The position numbers were made by a program, and so were the translations under genes. Source: Mycobacterium sp. (GTDB taxonomy: Bacteria; Actinomycetota; Actinomycetes; Mycobacteriales; Mycobacteriaceae). From it: 63,884 nucleotides of DNA. The stretch lies in the NCBI RefSeq assembly GCF_008709575.1, contig NZ_VYIK01000011.1:1-63884 (forward strand), given 5' to 3'. Below, in pieces: positions 1-7,780 of the stretch (its first letter is position 1; each line of letters begins with the position of its first letter). The notes under the pieces are model-generated. The model was not told the DNA's origin, made no database searches, and saw nothing but the letters and a program-made list of their open reading frames with translations.

Positions 1-1130
1 AGGTTACGCAGGCCGGTGGCCTTGGCTTGGCGGATGCGGTCTTCCACGCGGGCGTGTTGGCGATGCCGTAGTTCCAGCCCGGCGAGCTGGCCCGGAATCA
101 CCCCGTCGGCGGTGTCGGTGAGAAACCCGGTGAGCCGGTGCCCGTCGGAGTCGGTGAACGTTAGTTGCGCGCCTGGGTGCGGGCGTTCCTTACGCAGGAT
201 CAACCGGGTGCCGGGTGGCCATTTGGTCAAATCGACCAGCTCGGTGGCCTCGGCCACCCAAGCGCCCTCACGGATGCCGCCGTCGGTTTCGATGGCCGGA
301 TACCAGCTGTTGGTGGCAGTGAGCATCTCAGCGGCATCGCGGACCGGCGCGGTGATCGTGGCGCCCAAAGAAAACCCCACCCCTGCTGCGCGGCAGGCCG
401 CCGCGAACCCGTAGGTGGCCCCGGCCGAATCCGAGCGGATCAACACCTTGGGGGCATCGGGGTTATCGGGGCCGGGCCGAAAGGCCACCGGCAGCGACGC
501 CAGCGCCTGCTCGAGCACGCTGATGTGGTCGGCGGTGGTGTTGGACCCCGCGTTGCCGGCCCGCAGCAGCCCTGCCAGCGCCTCCCCGCCGGCGATGTCG
601 GGTCGGTCCAAAAACACCAGCAGCGGGTGAAACCCGAAGGTCTTCTTCCAGGTCGCCGCGGCGTTTTCTTTGTTGTCGGAATGATCGACGCAGATGGTGG
701 CATCCACATCCAGGTGCAGCCAGCCGTCATGGTCGGGGGCGGCGCCGGCGGCCCAGGCCTGCTCACGGGCGTGGGCACGGGCGGCCCGGATCCGCGGTAG
801 GTGAGCGGCATCGATGCGCCCATCGACAAGTCGCCACAGCGTGGTCGTGGAGCCCACCGGCCCGAACGCCTGCTCGCGGTCGCCCCACAGTTGGCCGGCC
901 CCATCCACGCAGTCCGCGCCGTCGGCGACCGCGGCCACCAGATCGGCGAACACATCACCGGGGGCATGAATCCACCGCCCCTTATAGGTGTCGGCCAACG
1001 CCGCGGTGACCTGCGCCGACAGCCCGGTCAGATCGGCAACCTCACGCAACATGCCCACACCGGCGTGCGACACCACACCATGACCGTCCGCCGAGACTTT
1101 CACCCGAGAGACCCCTGCGCTACCCTTCAC
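1..1130 (-). CDS. IS1380-family DDE transposase, 3' end outside the window
   Basis: This transposase would move the IS element by DNA cleavage and strand transfer. The frame starts with GTG at 1130 and stays open to base 1, about 376 residues without a stop. It carries the family landmarks: a first catalytic block reading LHLDVDATICVDHS followed by KKTFGFHPLLVFLD, the GNAGSNT segment, and a second acidic block, VLIRSDSAGATYGF. IS1380 transposases are usually 430-480 residues, so about 60-100 are missing at the window edge. The visible part looks intact. It sits beside decayed suf gene remnants, so the insertion may belong to the event that destroyed them; that link is inference. Confidence 0.85.
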   Translation of the reverse strand, partial: MKGSAGVSRVKVSADGHGVVSHAGVGMLREVADLTGLSAQVTAALADTYKGRWIHAPGDVFADLVAAVADGADCVDGAGQLWGDREQAFGPVGSTTTLWRLVDGRIDAAHLPRIRAARAHAREQAWAAGAAPDHDGWLHLDVDATICVDHSDNKENAAATWKKTFGFHPLLVFLDRPDIAGGEALAGLLRAGNAGSNTTADHISVLEQALASLPVAFRPGPDNPDAPKVLIRSDSAGATYGFAAACRAAGVGFSLGATITAPVRDAAEMLTATNSWYPAIETDGGIREGAWVAEATELVDLTKWPPGTRLILRKERPHPGAQLTFTDSDGHRLTGFLTDTADGVIPGQLAGLELRHRQHARVEDRIRQAKATGLRN

Positions 1131-1203
1131 CTAGAAAGTGCCTCCGCTTCGGAATGATGGACCCTAGATAAGTCTTATTATCCCTTGCAGGACAGGCACT
1201 TTC
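1..1203 (-). mobile_element. IS1380-family insertion sequence, one end (continues off the left edge)
   Basis: This is the 5' end of an IS1380-type element; the rest lies outside the window. The transposase frame starts at 1130. Beyond it, positions 1134-1143 (GAAAGTGCCT) and 1194-1203 (AGGCACTTTC) form a perfect 10-bp inverted pair. The element's terminal repeat is probably in this 70-bp leader, but the outer boundary cannot be fixed without the other end. From 1204 to about 1400 I see no gene. Confidence 0.65.
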
Positions 1204-1401
1204 GCTAATTCAACAGCGTGTCACGCCAAGTTGCGTGCAAAACCGGGGCTAACAACACTTTCGCACGGAGTCGATGCCCCGTCGATGCCCCGTCGATGGC
1301 CTGTGCGCTCGCTTGGCCGATCTCACCCGCACCTTGACGGCGGTACGCCGACGTCTGGACCGCCTGCCCTTCGGGGTCGAAGCCAACCGCGAACAGATGG
1401 A

Positions 1402-1618
1402 ACCCGATGGTGGTGACGAATCGGGACGCCAGCAGCCGGTCCAGTCGGGCGTCGATGTCGGCGATCGAGGCGGCCTGCGCGGGCGTCGATTGGCTGGGCA
1501 ACGCCACCCGCACCTCCTGCGCGCCGTGCCGGGCTGGATGGCGTCCAGGGACGCACTGGCGCAGGCGACCGAACGCTTCGAGGAGGTCAAGGATAAGCGA
1601 CACCGTCGCATCGGATGA
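1402..1618 (+). pseudogene. Decayed 3' end of sufU (Fe-S scaffold-like; Rv1465 relic)
   Basis: No intact gene is present. The last 30 or so codons, ending at the TGA at 1616-1618, read GWMASRDALAQATERFEEV. This closely resembles the C-terminus I recall for mycobacterial SufU (GWMAFKDALAQA, then FEEV). Upstream the similarity switches frame (ACAGV, then TSCAP around 1475-1525), which indicates at least one indel, and it fades before about 1400. SufU delivers sulfur or clusters in the SUF iron-sulfur pathway. In M. tuberculosis it is followed by Rv1466 and then fadE15 on the other strand, and the same order of remnants occurs here. The assignment rests on remembered sequence. Confidence 0.6.
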
Positions 1619-1790
1619 CGCGTTGCTGGCCGACGTCGAGGAGGCGATGCGCGACGTCGTCGACCTGGGACTGGTTTACGGGTTGAGCCCGAAGAGGGCG
1701 AGGAGGGCACCGTCGCGCTGATCGGCACCGGTCTGGTCGACGAGCTGCGGATCAACTGGGTGTGGAAGGCGCCGTGCGATCAAAAGCATC
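1600..1790 (+). pseudogene. Decayed sufT/DUF59 (MIP18-type; Rv1466 relic)
   Basis: This is a wreck of the DUF59 gene that ends the mycobacterial SUF operon. One frame reads ALLADVEEAMRDVVDLGLVYG. After a frameshift the next frame reads EEGTVALI, then GTGLVDELRINWVW. Compared with the family as I recall it, three lesions are visible. About eight residues (PELGIN region) are lost between two VVD repeats. A frameshift follows VYGL. About 24 residues between VALI and GTGLVDEL are lost, including the segment with the conserved cysteine. The start codon is also unclear. The protein cannot be functional as read. Confidence 0.65.
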
Positions 1791-1904
1791 CGGCGGCTAT
1801 GCGGCTTGGTGGGTGCCAGACGTCGAAGGTGATTCCCGGGGGGCGACACGCCGACGATCGTCGCCGTGTGCGCACAGTGAAACCGGTCCTCGTTGGCCGA
1901 GCGC

Positions 1905-3734
1905 TCAAAACGCCGTCTCGGGAAGGCGCATTATGTCGTCGTCGAGGGTCTCGAGGATGCCGCGCAAGACGGTCAGCCTCGGAAGCATGTTCTTGGCGAA
2001 GAATTCGGCGGTGGCGATCTTGCCTCGGTAGAACGACTCGGCGTGTGCCGGCCCGGTAGTCAGCGCGGCGCGCGCGATCTGCGCGTGCACCAGGAGCCGC
2101 CAACCGATGAGTAGGTCGCCGACCGCGAGCAGGAAGCGCACCGAGGCGAGTCCGACCTTGTAAATCTCCGTGGGCTGGCGCCCGGCGGCCATCAGGTACC
2201 CGGTCAGAGTTGCCGTCATCGACGTGACGTCGTCGAGTGCGGTGCGAAGCAATGCGGCACAGGGGCGTAGAGCGGCATCGCAGGTATCGACGGTGTGACT
2301 GATTCGGGACGTGACATGCTCGAGCGCCCCACCGCGGTCGCGGATTATCTTGCGGAAGAAGAAGTCCAGTGCCTGGATTGCCGTGGTGCCCTCGTAGAGC
2401 GAATCGATCCTGGCGTCGCGGATGTACTGCTCAATGGGATAATCGGTGAGAAAGCCCGAACCTCCCAGTGTTTGCAGCGATTCAGTCAGGATTTCGTAGG
2501 ACCGCTCCGAGCTCACGCCCTTGACGACCGGCAACAACAGGTCGTTGACCCGACTCGCCATCTCGGCGTCGGCGCCGGATACTTGTTGTGCGACAGCGTC
2601 GTCCTGGTGTGCCGCGGCGTACAGATAGAGCGCCCGCAAGCCCTCAGCGTAGGCTTTCTGCGTGATCAGGCTCCGGCGCACATCCGGGTGGTGGATGATC
2701 GTGACGCGCTCCGCGGCCTTGTCGGACATCCGGGTCAGATCGACGCCCTGCACCCGCTGTTTTGCGAACGCCAGCGCGTTGAGATAGCCGGTGGACAACG
2801 TGGCCGCGGCTTTGACGCCGACCGTCATGCGCGCGTGCTCGATCACGGTGAACATCTGGGCGATGCCGTCGTGCACGTCGCCGACCAGATAACCGACGGC
2901 AGGAATCCCGTGGCCGCCGAAGGTCAACTCGCAGGTCGGAGAAGCCTTCAACCCCATCTTGTGTTCCAGGCCGGTAGCGAAAACCCCATTTCGGGAGCCC
3001 AGCTCGAAAGTGTGCGGGTCGAAAAGGTACTTGGGTACGTAAAACAGGCTCAACCCCTTGGTTCCCGGACCGGCGCCCTCGGGGCGGGCCAACACCAAAT
3101 GGAAGATGTTCTCGGCGGTATCGCCGACGTCGCCGCCGGAGATGAACCTCTTGACGCCTTCGATGTGCCAGCTGCCGTCCGGTTGGGGGATCGCCCTGGT
3201 GCGGCCGGCCCCGACGTCGGAGCCGGCGTCGGCCTCGGTCAGCACCATGGTCGCCGACCAACCGCGTTCCAGGCCGATTGCTGCCCAACGCTTCTGCTCC
3301 TCGGTGCCTTCGAGGTACAGTGCGTTGGCCATCGCCGGACCGAGATCGTAGAAGAACGCAGCAGCCGGGTTGGCACCCAGCAGGATCTCGTTGATCGCCC
3401 AAGTCACCGGTGCCGGCGCAGACACCCCGCCGATCTCTTCGGCTAGCCCGATGCGCCACCATCCGGCGTCTTTGACTGCCTGTACCGATTTGGCCAATTC
3501 GGCAGACACCTCAATGGTGTGGCTAATCGGGTCGAACACCGGCGGGTTGCGATCGGCGTCGGCGAACGACTCAGCGAGTGGACCCTCGGCCAGGTGCGCG
3601 ACCTCGTCGAGCATCGCGCAAACGGTGTCGGTGTCGAGATCGCGATAGCGCCCCGAATCCAGGATCGTGTCGATGTGCAAGACCTCGAACAAATTGAACC
3701 GGAGATCGCGGACATTGGCAATGTAGTGCCCCAA
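1905..3734 (-). CDS. fadE15: Acyl-CoA dehydrogenase FadE15
   Basis: An FAD-dependent acyl-CoA dehydrogenase catalysing alpha,beta-desaturation of an acyl-CoA thioester in beta-oxidation. The 609-residue product equals the M. tuberculosis Rv1467c length and matches it along its length. Visible are the substrate/FAD loop [16 protein letters not shown], the AGRT and [13 protein letters not shown] segments, and the catalytic-base region [16 protein letters not shown]. The TTG at 3734 is preferred because an AAGGGA element lies about 7 bases upstream and the product then begins [10 protein letters not shown], as in the homologue. An upstream TTG at 3755 would add seven residues. A palindrome at 3923-3944 may control it together with the divergent MBL gene. 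The PE_PGRS gene that follows fadE15 in H37Rv is absent. Confidence 0.92.
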   Translation of the reverse strand: MGHYIANVRDLRFNLFEVLHIDTILDSGRYRDLDTDTVCAMLDEVAHLAEGPLAESFADADRNPPVFDPISHTIEVSAELAKSVQAVKDAGWWRIGLAEEIGGVSAPAPVTWAINEILLGANPAAAFFYDLGPAMANALYLEGTEEQKRWAAIGLERGWSATMVLTEADAGSDVGAGRTRAIPQPDGSWHIEGVKRFISGGDVGDTAENIFHLVLARPEGAGPGTKGLSLFYVPKYLFDPHTFELGSRNGVFATGLEHKMGLKASPTCELTFGGHGIPAVGYLVGDVHDGIAQMFTVIEHARMTVGVKAAATLSTGYLNALAFAKQRVQGVDLTRMSDKAAERVTIIHHPDVRRSLITQKAYAEGLRALYLYAAAHQDDAVAQQVSGADAEMASRVNDLLLPVVKGVSSERSYEILTESLQTLGGSGFLTDYPIEQYIRDARIDSLYEGTTAIQALDFFFRKIIRDRGGALEHVTSRISHTVDTCDAALRPCAALLRTALDDVTSMTATLTGYLMAAGRQPTEIYKVGLASVRFLLAVGDLLIGWRLLVHAQIARAALTTGPAHAESFYRGKIATAEFFAKNMLPRLTVLRGILETLDDDIMRLPETAF

Positions 3735-3922
3735 CGGTTTTCCCTTCTCAGCCAAGCCTTGAACGCAGTGTGTCGGATAGGGAGCTGGATACGCAACCGT
3801 AACTTGGCGGTGCCGTGGGTAAATTCGTCAGCAGGCGCGTTGACCGTGTGGGTTCGCCGTGCCGGGTGCGTGGGGGCCAACTGCGGGCTCAGTGTTCGGT
3901 GACCGGGGCGCCGCGCCCATAA

Positions 3923-3944
3923 CCTACGGTAACGAAACCGTAGG
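3923..3944. promoter_or_regulatory. Palindromic operator candidate between fadE15 and the MBL gene
   Basis: CCTACGGT and ACCGTAGG form a perfect 8-bp inverted repeat separated by 6 bases. It lies about 190 bp upstream of fadE15 and 82 bp upstream of the divergent MBL gene. The architecture suits a TetR-type dimer controlling lipid-catabolic genes, but no regulator gene is adjacent and its identity is unknown. Confidence 0.5.
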
Positions 3945-4025
3945 ATACGTGGTCTGTGGTACGGCGAGAGCCGCTGCGCACCAGATTATCTCGTCTAAGA
4001 ACGGCTCGTACATTACAGTTGTGCC

Positions 4026-4844
4026 ATGTTCTGGTTGTGCAGAACTTGTGGTGTCGAGCATGCCAAACCCTCGAGGATCTGCGCGATCTGCGCTGATGAC
4101 CGGCAATGGGTGCCCCGCGAGGGTCAGCAGTGGACGACGTTGGACGAGCTGGCGGCCGACGGAATGCGTTCGCAGGTCAGTGACATCGAGGAGGGGCTCG
4201 TCGCGATCGGCAGCTCGCCGGTGTTCGGAATCGGACAGCTGGGCAAACTGGTGTGCACCGACGGTGGCAACGTGCTGTGGGATCCCCCCGGCTTCCTCGA
4301 CGATGCCGCAGTGACCGCGGTGGCCGAGCGCGGGCCGGTCGTCGCGATTGTCGCCAGTCATCCGCACATGTACGGCGCACAAGTCGAGTGGAGTCACCGA
4401 CTGGGCGGCGTCCCGGTCTATGTCAATGCCGCCGATGCCGACTGGGTGATGCGCCCGGACCCGGTGATTCGGCAGTGGTCGGACACTGTGGAGCTGACTG
4501 CGTCGCTTCGTGTCGTCCGGGTCGGTGGTCACTTCCCCGGCAGTGCGGTCGCCTGCTGGGGCGACGGTGCGGACGGGCGTGGAGTGCTGCTGGCCGGTGA
4601 TACCATCTTTCCTAATCCCGATCGGCGGACGGTCGGCTTTTTGCGCAGTTATCCCAACCGGCTTCCGCTGTCTGCGGCGGTGGTGCTGCGCATGGCCGAC
4701 ACCCTGGCGACGCTGGAGTTCGACCGCATCTATGGCCTGTTTACGAATTCCATCGACAGCGACGGCCGGGCGGTGGTCCAACGCTCGGCCGCCCGCCACG
4801 CCGCCTGGGTCCGTGGCGACTACGACCATTTGACGACCATTTGA
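4026..4844 (+). CDS. MBL-fold metallohydrolase with N-terminal zinc-ribbon
   Basis: A 272-residue protein. Residues 5-22 carry paired cysteines (C5-x2-C8 and C19-x2-C22) typical of a small zinc ribbon or rubredoxin-like knuckle. A metallo-beta-lactamase-fold domain follows: SHPHMYG supplies the HxH metal ligands, GGHFPGS a further histidine and LAGDTIFP the bridging aspartate. Substrate is unknown; the fold includes hydrolases and thiol-handling enzymes. There is no signal peptide, so it is probably cytosolic. It is divergent from fadE15 and convergent with the nmtR-like gene. Its stop codon lies inside an 11-bp tandem repeat, so slippage there would change only the last residues. Confidence 0.8.
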   Translation: MFWLCRTCGVEHAKPSRICAICADDRQWVPREGQQWTTLDELAADGMRSQVSDIEEGLVAIGSSPVFGIGQLGKLVCTDGGNVLWDPPGFLDDAAVTAVAERGPVVAIVASHPHMYGAQVEWSHRLGGVPVYVNAADADWVMRPDPVIRQWSDTVELTASLRVVRVGGHFPGSAVACWGDGADGRGVLLAGDTIFPNPDRRTVGFLRSYPNRLPLSAAVVLRMADTLATLEFDRIYGLFTNSIDSDGRAVVQRSAARHAAWVRGDYDHLTTI

Positions 4845-4889
4845 TGACCATTTGACGACCATTTGACGACCATTTGACGACCAGGTGAC
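4824..4889. repeat. Six-copy 11-bp tandem repeat over the MBL stop codon
   Basis: Six consecutive 11-mers of the form GACCATTTGAC start at 4824, 4835, 4846, 4857, 4868 and 4879. Four are identical, one ends in T and the last is GACCAGGTGAC. The array begins inside the last codons of the MBL gene, contains its TGA, and runs to 24 bp before the 3' end of the convergent repressor gene. It is a minisatellite likely to vary in copy number among strains. Confidence 0.95.
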
Positions 4890-4912
4890 CTGATCGGCTG
4901 CGCGGGTGCGGC

Positions 4913-5263
4913 TCACGCGATGGTGTCGCGCGCGCCAAGGCGCAGATGCTCGATGTGGTAGACCGCCTCGTCGAGCAGCGCGGCGACGTGATTGTCGTAA
5001 AGCCGGTAGACGATGCTGCGCCCGCTGCGATCACCGGCGACCAGACCGAGGTTGCGCAGCAGCCGAAGTTGGTGGGAGACGGCGGGCTGCTCCATCCCGA
5101 CCGCCGCCGAGAGGTCGGTCACCGAGCACGGCGATTGCCGCAGCCGGGTCAGGATGAGTAGACGGGTGGGCGACGCCAGCGCCTGCAGCGTCTCGGCGAC
5201 TTTGCCGGCCGCAAGCGGGTCCAGTGTCGCCGGCGGTGTGCGGCCCTGCACTCCGTGTCCCAT
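4913..5263 (-). CDS. nmtR: ArsR-family Ni/Co-sensing repressor, NmtR-like
   Basis: A 116-residue winged-helix ArsR/SmtB repressor that should release DNA on binding nickel or cobalt. It begins MGHGVQG, the N-terminal metal-binding arm of NmtR, and has the recognition helix around QPAVSHQLRLLRNLG. The alpha-5 ligands are present as D90, H92, H103 and H106, matching NmtR D91, H93, H104 and H107. The next histidine of NmtR (H109) is arginine here. It is divergent from ctpD, with a palindrome between the two starts. In M. tuberculosis NmtR (Rv3744) controls ctpJ elsewhere, so pairing with ctpD suggests direct control of this cobalt/nickel exporter. Confidence 0.88.
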   Translation of the reverse strand: MGHGVQGRTPPATLDPLAAGKVAETLQALASPTRLLILTRLRQSPCSVTDLSAAVGMEQPAVSHQLRLLRNLGLVAGDRSGRSIVYRLYDNHVAALLDEAVYHIEHLRLGARDTIA

Positions 5264-5296
5264 CGTCTTATTGAACCACGCGCGCCAAGCCTATTG

Positions 5297-5320
5297 ATAC
5301 ATGTAGACCTCGACATGTAT
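5297..5320. promoter_or_regulatory. Candidate NmtR operator between nmtR and ctpD
   Basis: ATACATGT (5297-5304) and ACATGTAT (5313-5320) form a perfect inverted repeat with an 8-bp spacer. It is AT-rich in very GC-rich surroundings and sits 12 bp before the chosen ctpD start. Position and symmetry fit an ArsR-family operator that would shut off ctpD and perhaps nmtR. Binding by the adjacent NmtR-like protein is inference. Confidence 0.6.
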
Positions 5321-5332
5321 ACACTCCGTGCC

Positions 5333-7285
5333 GTGACTTCCGCTCGTGACGCCACCCGGGTTCCGCAGCTTCGTCCCGGCCGTGTCGGCGAGGCGGTGTG
5401 GTCGGTGCCATCGGCGCGCTGGGCGACGGCCGCGCTGGCGCTCTTCCTGGCCGGCCTGGCCGCCGCGCTGGCCGGCGCGCCCGCCGCCGTATGGTGGGCG
5501 TTGTACCTGGCCTGCGGCCTCACCGGCGGCTGGGGCCCGGCACGGACCGGCATCGCTGCGCTCCGCGAGAAGACCCTCGACGTGGATCTTTTGATGATCG
5601 TCGCGGCGATCGGGGCGGCCGCGATCGGGCAGATCGTCGATGGCGCCCTGCTGATCGTCATCTTCGCCACTTCCGGTGCGCTCGAAGATCTGGCCACCAA
5701 ACGCAGCGCGGACTCGGTCCGGGGGCTGCTGGACCTGACCCCCGATCAGGCCGTGGTCATCGACGCCGCGGGCCGCGAACGAACGGTGCGCGCCACCGAA
5801 CTGGCCGTCGGTGACCGCGTGGTGGTGCGCCCGGGGGAGCGGATCGCCGCCGACGCCGCAGTGGTGGCCGGATGCTCCGAGGTCGACCAGTCCTCGATCA
5901 CCGGCGAGCCGCTTCCGGTGCCCAAGACGCGCGGCGACGAGGTCTTCGCCGGCACCCTCAACGGTTCCGGTGCCCTGCAGGTAAAGGTCATCCGCGATTC
6001 GACGCAGACCGTGGTGGCCCGCATCGTCGCACTGGTGGCCCAGGCGTCGGCCACCAAGGCCACCACCCAGCTGTTCATCGAGCGGATCGAGCGCCGCTAC
6101 TCGGTCGGGGTGGTGGCGGCCACACTGGTCCTGTTCGCCGTTCCACTGCTGCTCGGTGCGCCGTTGCAGGCAACGCTGTTGCGCGCGATGACGTTCATGA
6201 TCGTGGCATCGCCGTGCGCGGTGGTGCTGGCCACCATGCCGCCGTTGCTGGCGACGATCGCCAACGCCGGCCGGCATGGTGTGCTGCTCAAATCCGCGGT
6301 CGTCGTCGAACAACTGGCGGACACCAGTGTCGTCGCTCTCGACAAGACCGGGACGCTGACCAGGGGCTTACCCCGGTTGACCGCCGTCACGCCGCACGCC
6401 GGTCCGGACCGCCTCGATGACGGCCGGCTTCTGCAACTGGCCGCCGCCGCCGAGCAACTCAGCGAACACCCGCTCGGTCGGGCCATTGTCGCGGCCGCCC
6501 ACGATCGCGGCATCGCGCTCCCGGCGGCGGTGGGGTTTCGCGCGCTGCCCGGCCGCGGCGTGCGGGCCGTTGTCGAGCAGCGGCTCGTCGAGGTCGGCAG
6601 CCCGGACCGCTCGATCGCCGGCCAGGACGCCGACGCCACGGTTGTCACGGTGGCGCTGGACGGCACACCGGTCGGGACGCTGGCGCTGACCGACCAGATC
6701 CGCCCCGACGCCACGGACGCTGTTGCCGCCCTGACCGCACTGACCTGTGCGCCGCCGGTACTGCTGACCGGCGACAACGCCGGCGCCGCTGCTCGGGTTG
6801 CCGGCGAGACCGGAATCGTCGACGTGCGGGCCGGACTGCTGCCCGAGCAGAAAGTCAACGTGGTGCGCGAGCTGCAGGCCGACGGGCACCGGGTGCTGGT
6901 GGTCGGCGACGGGATCAACGACGCGCCGGCGATGGCGGCCGCCGCCACGTCGGTCGCGATGGGGGTGGCCGGCGCCGATCTCACGCTGCAGACCGCCGAC
7001 GCTGTCACGGTCCGCGATGAGCTGCACAGCATCGCGACGATCATTGCGCTGGCCCGGCGGGCCCGGCGGGTCGTGATCGCCAATCTCCTCATCGCGACGA
7101 TATTCATCGCCGTGCTGGTGATCTGGGACCTGTTCGGGCAGCTGCCGCTGCCGCTGGGGGTGGCCGGCCACGAAGGATCGACCGTGATCGTGGCGCTCAA
7201 CGGCCTGCGGCTGCTAGCTCGCCGGGCCTGGCGTCGGGAACAGCAGAGCGGCTCGCGACGTTGGCCACAAGGTGACTACACGTGA
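5333..7285 (+). CDS. ctpD: P1B-4-type metal-exporting ATPase CtpD
   Basis: An inner-membrane P-type ATPase that should export Co2+ (possibly Ni2+ or Fe2+) at the cost of ATP. It carries TGE (SITGEPLP), the membrane SPC motif (VASPCAVVLA) that marks P1B-4 pumps, the phosphorylation loop DKTGTLT, the HP motif (SEHPLG), GDGINDAPAM, and the C-terminal HEGST motif also typical of P1B-4. There is no N-terminal metal-binding domain. GTG at 5333 gives 650 residues, close to Rv1469. The frame stays open upstream, but an earlier ATG at 5315 falls inside the palindrome. It overlaps the downstream thioredoxin by 14 bp, so the two are co-translated and metal export is tied to thiol redox. Confidence 0.92.
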   Translation: MTSARDATRVPQLRPGRVGEAVWSVPSARWATAALALFLAGLAAALAGAPAAVWWALYLACGLTGGWGPARTGIAALREKTLDVDLLMIVAAIGAAAIGQIVDGALLIVIFATSGALEDLATKRSADSVRGLLDLTPDQAVVIDAAGRERTVRATELAVGDRVVVRPGERIAADAAVVAGCSEVDQSSITGEPLPVPKTRGDEVFAGTLNGSGALQVKVIRDSTQTVVARIVALVAQASATKATTQLFIERIERRYSVGVVAATLVLFAVPLLLGAPLQATLLRAMTFMIVASPCAVVLATMPPLLATIANAGRHGVLLKSAVVVEQLADTSVVALDKTGTLTRGLPRLTAVTPHAGPDRLDDGRLLQLAAAAEQLSEHPLGRAIVAAAHDRGIALPAAVGFRALPGRGVRAVVEQRLVEVGSPDRSIAGQDADATVVTVALDGTPVGTLALTDQIRPDATDAVAALTALTCAPPVLLTGDNAGAAARVAGETGIVDVRAGLLPEQKVNVVRELQADGHRVLVVGDGINDAPAMAAAATSVAMGVAGADLTLQTADAVTVRDELHSIATIIALARRARRVVIANLLIATIFIAVLVIWDLFGQLPLPLGVAGHEGSTVIVALNGLRLLARRAWRREQQSGSRRWPQGDYT

Positions 7286-7634
7286 CCTGACCGCTGAACA
7301 ATTCAACGACACCATCAACGACAACGAGATCGTGCTCGTCGACTTCTGGGCGTCCTGGTGCGGCCCGTGTCGGGCGTTTGCGCCGACGTTTGCCGCGTCG
7401 TCGGAAAAACATCCCGACATCGTCTACGCCAAGGTCGACACCGAAGCCGAGCAGCAGCTGGCTGCGGCCGCCCAGATCCGGTCCATCCCGACGCTGATGG
7501 CCTTCAAGAAAGGCAAGCTGGTGTTCAACCAGGCCGGCGCACTACCACCGGCCGCGTTGGAGGAGCTGGTGCAAAAGATCAAAGACTTCGACATCGACGC
7601 CGCGATCGCGGCGCAGGAGCGCGATCACAGCTGA
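7272..7634 (+). CDS. trxA: Thioredoxin TrxA-like
   Basis: A 120-residue cytosolic thioredoxin reducing disulfides. It has the active site WASWCGPCRAF near residue 30 and the cis-proline region RSIPTLMAFKKG. It matches Rv1470, including the FAPTFAASSEKHPD segment. The GTG start lies inside the end of ctpD. In M. tuberculosis the operon continues into trxB1; here it ends in a tandem repeat and echA12. A second thioredoxin of the same subtype is encoded at 56889-57263. Confidence 0.92.
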   Translation: MTTRDLTAEQFNDTINDNEIVLVDFWASWCGPCRAFAPTFAASSEKHPDIVYAKVDTEAEQQLAAAAQIRSIPTLMAFKKGKLVFNQAGALPPAALEELVQKIKDFDIDAAIAAQERDHS

Positions 7635-7637
7635 GCG

Positions 7638-7763
7638 CAGGCGGGGCCTGATGGGCCTGGCTCCTCCTCAGATCGCTACGCGGTCTGCATCGTCGCCAGG
7701 CGGGGCCTGATGGGCCTGGCTCCTCCTCAGACCGCTACGCGGTCTGCATCGTCGCCAGGCGGG
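7638..7763. repeat. 59-bp direct tandem repeat with hairpin, between trxA and echA12
   Basis: Two copies of a 59-bp unit (7638-7696 and 7697-7755) are followed by the first 8 bases of a third. The copies differ at very few positions. Each contains a stem-loop: in copy two AGACCGC-TAC-GCGGTCT is a perfect 7-bp stem with a 3-base loop, and copy one has one G-T pair. It could act as a factor-independent-like or processing terminator after trxA. Short intergenic repeats with a similar CTCCTCCTC core occur in other mycobacteria. Confidence 0.9.
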
Positions 7764-7780
7764 CAGGTTACCGTGCAACG

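Noticed and set aside
1205..1603. 132-codon minus-strand protein
   Set aside because: The complementary strand carries the sufU relic in the same place, and the minus-strand translation has no recognised family or ribosome site.
2295..3446. 383-codon open frame antisense to fadE15
   Set aside because: It lies wholly antisense to a strongly supported gene and its translation has no recognisable domain. It is a high-GC shadow frame, like the long frames opposite ctpD, ctpV and purA.
4824..4889. CRISPR-like array
   Set aside because: The units are 11 bp, directly abutting and without spacers, so this is a minisatellite. No CRISPR array or cas gene was seen anywhere.
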